NCBI GenBank assembly: GCA_003249035.1
Contig: QBMK01000006.1
Span: forward strand, 186,001 to 250,000
DNA from: Pseudanabaena sp.
GTDB lineage: Bacteria > Cyanobacteriota > Cyanobacteriia > Pseudanabaenales > Pseudanabaenaceae
DNA: 64,000 nucleotides
Reading direction: 5' to 3'
The position numbers and the translations under genes were made by a program. Positions 43,973 through 51,549 of the stretch are shown here, piece after piece. A model generated the notes under the pieces. The model was not told the DNA's origin. It saw only the letters and a program-made list of their open reading frames with translations, and ran no database searches. Within the stretch, counting starts at the first letter, position 1. Each line of letters starts with the position of its first letter.

Positions 43973-44392
43973 ATGTCAACTGAAACTTTAAGTAATCGCA
44001 ACAACAAAGATTTTGCTGAATATACACTTCAAATATTGCAGAGAGCCGAAGTTGCTTTAAGATGTGCGCCCTTTACGGTGAAATTATTTGCAGACATGGC
44101 AACACAGGGCGTAAATCTAAGAGCGATCGCTAGTAATGAGGGGCTCAAAAACCAATATTTGACCAGTCCCACTAATTTAATCATTACCGAAAATCGTTTG
44201 TTATGGCTGATCCAAGTTGGGGTATTGCGTCGAGAAGTTGATGGTCAAGGCATAACTGATAGTTTTCGGCTGACACCAATGGGGCATTTGCTATTAGATA
44301 AATGGCGATCGCAATCAAGATTTCCGATCGCAACTTTAGGAGATCGATTCCAAAATTTTTGGGCGCAAATCCAAATATCACGATTTCTCTAA
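43973..44392 (+). CDS. Npun_F0494-like cyanobacterial protein
   Basis: The 139-residue protein contains LQRAEVALRCAPFTVKLFADMA, ENRLLWLIQVGVLRREVDGQGITDSFRLTPMG and GDRFQNFWAQI. This order fits a cyanobacterial family I know as Npun_F0494. The central part reads like a winged-helix (LLWLIQVGVLRREVDGQG.. FRLTPMGHLLL), so DNA binding is possible, but no function is established. Confidence 0.65.
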   Translation: MSTETLSNRNNKDFAEYTLQILQRAEVALRCAPFTVKLFADMATQGVNLRAIASNEGLKNQYLTSPTNLIITENRLLWLIQVGVLRREVDGQGITDSFRLTPMGHLLLDKWRSQSRFPIATLGDRFQNFWAQIQISRFL

Positions 44393-44602
44393 TCTTGCCC
44401 AAATTACGAAAGCCGCACAAAATGCCGTCTTTATTATGTAAAAGGAACAAACAACCCATTAGATCGTCTAAAGTGTAGAGACTTTTTTACTTAAGGTGTG
44501 ACGCATCCATCTCGTGGCAAAAATTGCGCCTGTATGTTTATGTGTCAATACAAATAAGTTGGCTTTAGCAAATTACGGATCACATTAAGCTGGGAATAAA
44601 TC

Positions 44603-46231
44603 ATGATGGATATTTTCCGTAAAAATTTTCGCAACCAAATGAGCAATAGTTTCCAGAAGACTTCACTCTGTCTTCTCGCTACCACTCTCACTACCGCATC
44701 TTTTCTGAATACTATAGAAGCGATCGCGGCTCCATCTGTTCCACAAATAGTTGCTCAAGTCTCACAGGATTGGCAAACAGGTGTACAACTATTGCGTTTG
44801 CTCGATGACTCTGGCAACCTTTCAAGCATTGGTATCTTACTGGATATTGCCAATAAGCCGCCCACAACATACGCAAACGCAGTGTATCAGCTTTATGTGA
44901 GACGCGCTGGGGAATGGCGCGAAGTTTATACTAACTCCGGTGCAAGACTGCTCCCAAAAAGTGCTGGGCGTCAGTTTGCTGTTGTGGAAGTAATTCCATT
45001 AAGTTTACTAAGCCAAAAAATCTCGCTTGATGATATTTTCAATGGTGATATCAAGGCGGTTACTAGTGTTCGTTATGACTCACCTAATGGGGTCAAAGAT
45101 GGGAGATTTGCGATCGAGGAAGTCATGTCTTTCGCCTCACTTGTTACGGCTAGTGCGTCAGAGGTAAGTGCTGGACGGATAGATTCTATATTTACCAATA
45201 ATTCCAATAGCTCCAACAACACTTCAAACAATTCATCCAGTAACTCTTCCAACAATAATCCTAACTCATCCAACAATAATTCTAACAATTCAGGACTTTC
45301 TGATCGCGATCTGGGCATTACAACCTCTTCTCAATCAACGAATACAACAAATACGCAATCTACTCAAACAACGGTCGTCCAAACCACAAATGTCCAAACG
45401 GATAGTTCTGTTAAACCCATGAAACCCATCGTTATCTCGAAAAGAGGCGATGAAGATGATTTCTATGATGACTCTAATGGGAAGGAACCTGATGGCGTTG
45501 AAATGTCAAGGAAAAATCCTCATCGGGGGCATTTTAGCCTTGCCATTTTGCAAAATCAGCCCCGTCTATCTCAGGTCATTGCTCGTTTATCGATTAGATC
45601 TAAGCGTTCTAACGGATTTCTCGCTGAGCGCTTTATAGGTGATTATCGCTACAACATTAATCAGAGGGCAAACTTTATCCGTGGGTTGAATCCCGGCGAT
45701 CGACTAATTGTAAGAATGTTCGACTTACAGAACCGCCCAATAGGCTATAGCGAAGTTCAATTGCTCAAAGACTTCGCCGCTATCAATCTGATTTTACCTA
45801 GCGATCCATCAGCCTATGGCATCTTGAGAACTGTATCTGGTATTGACTCTCAACGCGATGGTGAGATAGATCGCAATGTCAAAATCTATGACTACTTCAC
45901 CCAAATCCAGACGACAAACCTCATATCTCAAACAGTTGCTCGCTTTTTGACCTCATCACAAGGTATCCCCCTTCGCTTGTTTAATGTTGCTGGGCTCCCT
46001 CCAGCAAGTAATCAATTTACATTTACCAATGCTTTTGTAAAAGGTAATAATTCGCTAATTAATCGCACGATTAATGTATTCACTAGGGAAATGCCTCCTG
46101 CAATGCAAGTTCTACCAGGTCAGCTAATTTCTGTAATTCCAATTACAAACTCGCAATCCACATTCAATGTGGTCAGCCAGTTTCTAAATTACAAAGATTT
46201 ACGACCCAATGGTATGACTACCTTGTTTTAA
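44603..46231 (+). CDS. Exported Asn/Ser-rich protein of unknown function (542 aa)
   Basis: A hydrophobic N-terminal segment (TSLCLLATTLTTASFL) with IAAPS points to export. The first folded part is about residues 45-190 (WQTGVQLLRLLDDSGNLSSIG.., YQLYVRRAGEWREVYTNSGARLL). It is followed by a low-complexity Asn/Ser stretch (about 193-232), a Thr/Gln stretch (about 240-268) and an acidic run (RGDEDDFYDD). A second folded part (about 300-540) ends in LRPNGMTTLF. I recognise no family. Repeats such as NNSNNS suggest a flexible linker between two domains. It ends in a terminator that includes its stop codon. Confidence 0.6.
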   Translation: MMDIFRKNFRNQMSNSFQKTSLCLLATTLTTASFLNTIEAIAAPSVPQIVAQVSQDWQTGVQLLRLLDDSGNLSSIGILLDIANKPPTTYANAVYQLYVRRAGEWREVYTNSGARLLPKSAGRQFAVVEVIPLSLLSQKISLDDIFNGDIKAVTSVRYDSPNGVKDGRFAIEEVMSFASLVTASASEVSAGRIDSIFTNNSNSSNNTSNNSSSNSSNNNPNSSNNNSNNSGLSDRDLGITTSSQSTNTTNTQSTQTTVVQTTNVQTDSSVKPMKPIVISKRGDEDDFYDDSNGKEPDGVEMSRKNPHRGHFSLAILQNQPRLSQVIARLSIRSKRSNGFLAERFIGDYRYNINQRANFIRGLNPGDRLIVRMFDLQNRPIGYSEVQLLKDFAAINLILPSDPSAYGILRTVSGIDSQRDGEIDRNVKIYDYFTQIQTTNLISQTVARFLTSSQGIPLRLFNVAGLPPASNQFTFTNAFVKGNNSLINRTINVFTREMPPAMQVLPGQLISVIPITNSQSTFNVVSQFLNYKDLRPNGMTTLF

Positions 46232-46266
46232 CTAAAAAAGGGGCGCTAAGCGCCCCTTTTTTAGTT
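46230..46266. terminator. 17-bp perfect hairpin with TAA loop overlapping a stop codon
   Basis: Arms 46230-46246 and 46250-46266; the arm is AACTAAAAAAGGGGCGC. The stop TAA at 46229-46231 overlaps the first bases, and a T-run ends the 3' arm. Confidence 0.88.
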
Positions 46267-46403
46267 TTAGATTGCATTGAGTTAAGCATTATGGCGATCG
46301 CTACACATAATCCTCATAATTGTCTCGAAAGTGTCAAGATTGAATTTTAAGGATAAACGGCGCAAAACACCGACTATCCTTCGACTATTTAAAATTCAAA
46401 GAT

Positions 46404-47756
46404 ATGAAAAAGATTTTTGTACTTGATACTAATGTGCTGTTGTACGATCCAACAGCCATGAGGCGTTTTGAAGATAATGAAGTCGTCTTACCGATGACAA
46501 TTATTGAAGAACTCGATCGCTTTAAAAAACAGCCTGAGATGATCGGACGCAATGCAAGACAAGTTTCACGATCCTTAGACGAATTGAGAATGCAAGGGAA
46601 TATTCTCAAAGGTATTGACCTCGAAAATGGCGGCTTGCTGCGAGTTGCCCTGTGCGATCGCGAAACTTTAAAAACCCTGCCTGTTGAACTTGAAGGCGAT
46701 CGCAATGACAATGCAATTTTGGCGGTTGCACTCGAACTCAAGCGCAGTTGTCAATGTCGTGTCGTCATGGTCAGTAAGGATACCAACCTTCGCATCAAAG
46801 CTGATGCATTAGGACTGGAAGCCCAAGATTACGAGACCAATAAGGTCGATATCTCTGAACTCTATACAGGCATTACCGATCTAACAGTGGATGCAGCAAA
46901 AATCGATCAGCTTTTTAAGAATGGTGCGATTACCGTTGATGGTGAATTTTACCCAAATCAAGCTGTGATGCTGATCGATCAGCTGAATCCATCTCATACG
47001 GCTTTAGCGATCTCTAGTAGTAGCAATCATAATTCCACCAAACTGGTTGCTATTAATAAGCTCGTCAACTCAGGAGTTGTAGGCATCAATGCTCGTAATC
47101 GCGAACAAAAATTTGCCCTTGATCTTTTGCTCAACGATGCAATTCCCTTAGTCACCCTCGTTGGTAAGGCTGGCACAGGCAAGACTTTGTTAGCGATCGC
47201 GGTGGGATTGCACAAGGTTGCGGATGAGCGAGTTTATACGAGACTGTTGATTTCGCGTCCTGTAATTCCAATGGGTAAAGACATAGGCTTTCTCCCAGGG
47301 GATATCAAAGAAAAACTCACCCCTTGGATGCAACCCATTTACGATAATTTCGATTTGATTTTTGGTTCACAGTCTCCTAAAGATCCAAAAGAAAAGCGTA
47401 GTCTGCATACCCATACTCGACGAGGACATGAAGACTTAATGGAGCGAGGACTGCTTCAGATTGAGCCACTCACCTACATTCGAGGGCGGACGATTCCTCA
47501 GCAATTTCTGATTGTGGACGAAGCCCAAAACCTTACGCCCCATGAGCTTAAGACTATTCTTACCCGAGCTGGTGAAGGAACTAAAGTAGTTCTAACGGGC
47601 GACCCTGAACAAATCGATAATCCCTATATCGACGCTGCCAGTAACGGTCTAACCTATGTAGTTGAGCGATTTAAAAACGATCCTCTGGCGGGACATATTA
47701 CCCTCAGTAAGGGTGAACGCTCTCAGTTAGCAGAACGTTCTACAGAACTCCTTTAA
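46404..47756 (+). CDS. PhoH-like ATPase with N-terminal PIN domain
   Basis: The 450-residue protein has an N-terminal PIN domain (KIFVLDTNVLLYDPTAMRRF, DRNDNAILAVAL, VSKDTNLRIKADALG) and a C-terminal PhoH ATPase domain. The latter shows Walker A VGKAGTGKTLLAIAVGL near residue 253 and Walker B FLIVDEAQNLTPHELKTILTRAG near 370, with TGDPEQIDNPY. PIN-PhoH (PhoH2-type) proteins are ATP-dependent RNA helicases/RNases. It is a full-length single gene, with the stop codon inside a 57-nt hairpin. Confidence 0.93.
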   Translation: MKKIFVLDTNVLLYDPTAMRRFEDNEVVLPMTIIEELDRFKKQPEMIGRNARQVSRSLDELRMQGNILKGIDLENGGLLRVALCDRETLKTLPVELEGDRNDNAILAVALELKRSCQCRVVMVSKDTNLRIKADALGLEAQDYETNKVDISELYTGITDLTVDAAKIDQLFKNGAITVDGEFYPNQAVMLIDQLNPSHTALAISSSSNHNSTKLVAINKLVNSGVVGINARNREQKFALDLLLNDAIPLVTLVGKAGTGKTLLAIAVGLHKVADERVYTRLLISRPVIPMGKDIGFLPGDIKEKLTPWMQPIYDNFDLIFGSQSPKDPKEKRSLHTHTRRGHEDLMERGLLQIEPLTYIRGRTIPQQFLIVDEAQNLTPHELKTILTRAGEGTKVVLTGDPEQIDNPYIDAASNGLTYVVERFKNDPLAGHITLSKGERSQLAERSTELL

Positions 47757-47810
47757 GCCCAAAAAGATGAGAGGCGGCGCTTTGCGCCGCCTCTCATCTT
47801 TTTGGGCTTA
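47754..47810. terminator. 57-nt perfect hairpin at the end of the PIN-PhoH gene (27-bp stem, TTT loop)
   Basis: Arms 47754-47780 and 47784-47810 pair perfectly. The 5' arm begins with the stop codon (TAAGCCCAAAAAGATGAG) and the core is GGCGGCGC/GCGCCGCC. The 3' arm has a T-run (CATCTTTTTGGGC). Confidence 0.87.
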
Positions 47811-47898
47811 GGCGACGGTGGATGCAACATGGAAAAAAGCTAAACTAAAGCGGTAATTTGTTGTCGCAGATCCAATCATTCTTCTTGAGTCAATCTTC

Positions 47899-48867
47899 AT
47901 GAGCTATCTCGAAACTACCGCCGAATTTTATGCGGAAGCCGCAAAAACACCACAAGTTGGTTTGTGCTGCATCAGCACACCACCATTGCAATATCCAAAT
48001 CTCAAAATACCTCAAATCATTGAGCAGATGAACTATGGCTGTGGGACAACCATCCATCCTACAGAATTACGCGGAAACCCAACTGTTTTATATATTGGCG
48101 TTGGGGGAGGTTTGGAGGCACTTCAATTTGCGTATTTCTGTCGCCGAAAAGGCAGTGTCATCGCCGTCGATCCAGTAGCAGCTATGCGGGAAGTTGCTAG
48201 TCATAATTTGCAATTAGCAGCTCTAGAGAATGATTGGTTCGATCCTAATTTTGTAAACATCTTAGAAGGAGATGCATTTGCATTGCCCGTTGCCGATGCC
48301 TCAGTGGATGTAGTTGCCCAAAATTGTCTATTCAATATTTTTGAGCCTCAAGACTTACAAAGAGCTTTAAAAGAAGTCTATCGAGTTCTCATACCTAAGG
48401 GCAGATTAATTATGAGCGACCCGATCGCAACTCGTCCTATTCCTGCCAACCTGCAAGCTGATGAACGTCTACGCGCCATGTGTCTATCTGGAGCAATGAC
48501 CTATGACGAGTATATTCATTATCTAATTGAAGCAGGTTTTGGACAAATAGAAGTTCGTGCCCGTCGTCCTTATCGTCTGCTCGACACCCATAGCTTTGAA
48601 TTAGATACACCTCTGATGCTAGAGAGTCTAGACTCTGTATCATTCAAGGTTCCTATACCCAGTGATGGAGCCTGTGTATTTACAGGTAAAACCGCAGTAT
48701 ATGGTGGCATGGAGGCATCTTTAGATGATCGTGCTGGGCATGTGTTGCAGCGTGGGAATCCTACAGCTGTATGTGATAAGACCGCTGCAAAACTTGCGGA
48801 AAAGTTCCCCCAAGAAGTGATGATCACTGATTCCACTTGGCATTATAACGGTGGTGGATGTTGTTGA
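47899..48867 (+). CDS. arsM: Arsenosugar-type arsenite methyltransferase ArsM
   Basis: The 322-residue methyltransferase has the SAM motif VLYIGVGGGLEALQFA (about 70-85), acidic VIAVDPVAAMRE, and LFNIFEPQDLQRALKEVYRVLIPKGRLIMSD. Cys residues in GLCCIST, MNYGCGTT and MCLSGA are candidates for arsenic binding. The end, DSTWHYNGGGCC, is characteristic of the ArsM form linked to arsenosugar synthesis. It methylates arsenite using SAM. The radical-SAM partner ArsS is not next to it. Instead a TVP38 membrane protein gene overlaps the stop. Confidence 0.85.
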   Translation: MSYLETTAEFYAEAAKTPQVGLCCISTPPLQYPNLKIPQIIEQMNYGCGTTIHPTELRGNPTVLYIGVGGGLEALQFAYFCRRKGSVIAVDPVAAMREVASHNLQLAALENDWFDPNFVNILEGDAFALPVADASVDVVAQNCLFNIFEPQDLQRALKEVYRVLIPKGRLIMSDPIATRPIPANLQADERLRAMCLSGAMTYDEYIHYLIEAGFGQIEVRARRPYRLLDTHSFELDTPLMLESLDSVSFKVPIPSDGACVFTGKTAVYGGMEASLDDRAGHVLQRGNPTAVCDKTAAKLAEKFPQEVMITDSTWHYNGGGCC

Positions 48868-49637
48868 TGTATAAGAAAATAGCTTCGACATTAAAGGTAT
48901 CTCTTCGCGACAATATTAACAAAAATTTCATTGTCCTTGTTTTCGTAGCGATCGCCTTTTTATTGGTCAATGCGGTTATCGCTAATCCTGCATTTGCTCA
49001 AGATCCAGCATTCCAAAGCATTAATCCACAAGAGCTACTGCGCTCAGCACTGAAATGGGTGGAAAGCCTTGGCTATATCGGTGGGCTTGCCTTTATGCTA
49101 ATTTATATTGTTGCCACAGTTGCTTTTATTCCCGGTTCGATCTTGACTTTAGGTGCAGGTGTAGTATTTGGCGTTATCTTAGGATCACTCTATGTACTTG
49201 TTGGCGCAACTTTAGGTGCGATCGCAGCTTTTCTAGTTGGAAGATATTTAGCGCGTGACTGGATTGGGAAAAAGATTGAGGGAAACCAAAAATTTGTAGC
49301 GATCGATCAGGCTGTTACCCATGCAGGATTCAAAATAGTTCTATTAACTCGGTTATCCCCAGTCTTTCCTTTCAATTTATTGAATTACGCATTTGGCATA
49401 ACTGGAGTTACGCTTAAAGACTATGCACTAGCCTCAGTGGGTATGTTCCCAGGAACGGTGATGTATGTCTATATCGGTTCTCTAGCTGGAGATATTGCTC
49501 GAATTGGGAGCGAAAATCAACCTACAGATTCCACAATTCAGTGGATAATTCGGATTGTTGGTTTTATTGCCACAGTTGCGGTGACGCTATATGTCAATAG
49601 TATTGCGCGTAAGGCGATCGCTGAAATTAGCAATTAG
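48867..49637 (+). CDS. TVP38/TMEM64-family membrane protein
   Basis: From the ATG at 48867, which overlaps the ArsM stop in TGATG, the protein has 256 residues. After two N-terminal hydrophobic stretches comes the SNARE-associated core: TVAFIPGSILTLGAGVVFG, LVGATLGAIAAFLVGRYLARDW, VLLTRLSPVFPFNLLNYAFG and MFPGTVMYVYIGSLAGDI. It is an integral membrane protein; the group has roles in lipid scrambling or transport. The one-base overlap couples it to ArsM, suggesting a part in arsenic handling. An ATG at 48858 is an alternative start. Confidence 0.88.
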   Translation: MYKKIASTLKVSLRDNINKNFIVLVFVAIAFLLVNAVIANPAFAQDPAFQSINPQELLRSALKWVESLGYIGGLAFMLIYIVATVAFIPGSILTLGAGVVFGVILGSLYVLVGATLGAIAAFLVGRYLARDWIGKKIEGNQKFVAIDQAVTHAGFKIVLLTRLSPVFPFNLLNYAFGITGVTLKDYALASVGMFPGTVMYVYIGSLAGDIARIGSENQPTDSTIQWIIRIVGFIATVAVTLYVNSIARKAIAEISN

Positions 49638-49729
49638 AGAAGGGGGCTTTGTGAGTATTTCTTACAGAGCTTTGAGCTTAAACAAGTCTCATGTTTTTTA
49701 ATTGCAATTTGCTGTATGGAGATTATGAG

Positions 49730-50383
49730 ATGCTCTGGCATTTAAAATTAGCTACTTTGGTTGTTACCTTTTTACATGTTTCGCTAGCTCCAGCTTTTGG
49801 TCAAACTTGCAACGACTATTCTAATGAAAATATAGAAGAAGAGTCTCCCACCCAGCGCGTCGGAACTGCCCTGAGCGATCGAGATCAAGCCATACAATGG
49901 TCTCAGCCTGCAGATTTTACGGAAATACTTCATTTTATTGGCGATGCTGATCAGCTAGCCGAACATGAAGGGATTGACTTCATCTATAGCGATCGCGCAG
50001 TTGCTCAAGTTTCAGTGCGATCGGCGGCAGATGGCAAGGTTGTCTATGTTCGGCGAGGCTGTCCTCAATCCTATCCATTTGAGCCTAATACTGAGAAGCG
50101 CGGATGTGGCGGAGATTGGGGGAATCATATTGTCATTGTGCATCCTAATGGACTATTCACGCGATATGCTCACCTCCAACCTGATAGCATCCAAGTCCAT
50201 GTTGGACAAAAAATTCTTCGCGGTGAAGAGTTGGCAAAAATGGGAAACTCAGGTCGGAGTGATACTCGACATCTTCATTTTGAATTGGGTGTTGCTATTC
50301 AGCTAAACTCCTGTGAACCAGCACAGTCTTTTAAATATATTTACAATCCAGCAGTTTATCTGGGCTGGGACGATCTGCTCTAA
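49730..50383 (+). CDS. Secreted M23-family metallopeptidase
   Basis: From the ATG at 49730, with GGAGA 7 nt upstream, the product has 217 residues. A signal peptide (LWHLKLATLVVTFLHVSLAPAFGQ) is followed by a LytM/M23 domain. Zinc ligands appear in EHEGIDF (H-x-G-x-D), FTRYAHL and RHLHFELG. M23 enzymes cut peptide cross-links in peptidoglycan, and this one would act in the periplasm. Two Cys pairs (RRGCPQ, KRGCGGDW) may form a disulfide. The frame is open upstream to 49691. Confidence 0.87.
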   Translation: MLWHLKLATLVVTFLHVSLAPAFGQTCNDYSNENIEEESPTQRVGTALSDRDQAIQWSQPADFTEILHFIGDADQLAEHEGIDFIYSDRAVAQVSVRSAADGKVVYVRRGCPQSYPFEPNTEKRGCGGDWGNHIVIVHPNGLFTRYAHLQPDSIQVHVGQKILRGEELAKMGNSGRSDTRHLHFELGVAIQLNSCEPAQSFKYIYNPAVYLGWDDLL

Positions 50384-50428
50384 TCTACAAAACCCGCAAC
50401 TTTGATATCACTCGAACAGTAAAAAACA

Positions 50429-51274
50429 ATGTTGACAGTTGATTTCACAATTGGTTTGCCTGCTTCTGGTAAATCCACATGGGCTAAAGCGAAAGTCGAT
50501 AAATCACCCAATGGAATTAAACGGGTGAATAAAGATGAACTCCGAGCCATGCTAGATAATTCTTATTTCTCCAAAGGCAATGAGAAATTTGTTTTAAATA
50601 TACAAGATCAGATTATTAAAGCGGCTTTGGAGGAAGGAAAGCATGTAATCGTTGATAATACGCACCTTGCGCCTAAACATGAAGCGAGAATCAGAGAGTT
50701 GATCAAGGGCTTGGCAGTATTAGAGATCGTAGACTTTCGGCATGTGGATTTAGAAACCTGCATTAAGCGAGATTTGCAGCGATTTAACTCAGTTGGGGAG
50801 AAGGTAATTCGCGATATGTATAACCAATTTATCGCACCGCCTAGAAGCCCGAAACCAGTTCATAAGCCAGACTTACCTGATGCGATTATTTGTGATTTGG
50901 ATGGAACGCTTGCTTTGATTGGCGATCGCAGTCCCTATGATGGCGCTAGCTGTGAGAAGGATTTTGTCAATGAACCTGTGCGATCAATTTTACAGACATC
51001 AGGAAAGGCGATCGTATTCGTGTCTGGAAGAGAGGATAAGTCCAGACCTCAGACATTAGCATGGCTTGAAAAGCATGGTATCTGTTTTGATGCTCTTCAC
51101 ATGCGAAAGTCAGGTGATATGCGCAAAGACAGCATTATTAAGAGGGAGATTTATGATGAATTTATTCTTGATAAATTCAATGTGGCGTTTGTATTAGACG
51201 ATCGCGATCAGGTGGTCAAAGTATGGCGAGATCTGGGTTTAACATGCCTGCAAGTTGACTACGGTGATTTCTGA
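50429..51274 (+). CDS. T4 Pnkp-like polynucleotide 5'-kinase/3'-phosphatase
   Basis: The 281-residue protein has the same order as phage T4 polynucleotide kinase (301 aa). A P-loop kinase comes first: TIGLPASGKSTWAKA (T4: TIGCPGSGKSTWARE), the lid region KRDLQRFNSVGEKVIRDMYNQF and then a Pro-rich link. A HAD phosphatase follows, with IICDLDGTLALIGDRSPYD (T4: VIFDVDGTLAKMNGRGPYD), FVSGRED, GDMRKDSIIKREI, VLDDRDQVVKVWRDLGLTCLQVDYGDF; T4 also ends in SGDF. It would repair RNA or DNA ends by adding a 5' phosphate and removing a 3' phosphate. No ligase lies beside it. It starts 45 nt after the M23 gene. Confidence 0.9.
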   Translation: MLTVDFTIGLPASGKSTWAKAKVDKSPNGIKRVNKDELRAMLDNSYFSKGNEKFVLNIQDQIIKAALEEGKHVIVDNTHLAPKHEARIRELIKGLAVLEIVDFRHVDLETCIKRDLQRFNSVGEKVIRDMYNQFIAPPRSPKPVHKPDLPDAIICDLDGTLALIGDRSPYDGASCEKDFVNEPVRSILQTSGKAIVFVSGREDKSRPQTLAWLEKHGICFDALHMRKSGDMRKDSIIKREIYDEFILDKFNVAFVLDDRDQVVKVWRDLGLTCLQVDYGDF

Positions 51275-51342
51275 TTTTTGGTAATCATTTGCTCGACTTG
51301 TACAAAACTGCCTTGTATAGCTTCAGTCAATTGCCTTAGTGC

Positions 51343-51397
51343 AAAACCCTAGAATTGATTAACGGCGAGGATCGCCGTTAATCAATTCTAGGGTTTT
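51343..51397. terminator. 26-bp perfect hairpin with GGA loop
   Basis: Arms 51343-51368 and 51372-51397; the arm begins AAAACCCTAGAATTGATT and the core is AACGGCGA/TCGCCGTT. It lies 69 nt past the Pnkp-like stop and upstream of alaS. Confidence 0.82.
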
Positions 51398-51549
51398 ACG
51401 TCCTAGTACACTTAGCGGCAGCAGTATAATACAATTAGAAGATTGTTAAAATTTGTAAGAATTTATTTAGGTTTGCCCAACCTATCATGTTGCAAACTTG
51501 TTAAGCTTTCTTGAAAATTCATCTATCGTCTGTATTAATTCAAACTTTT

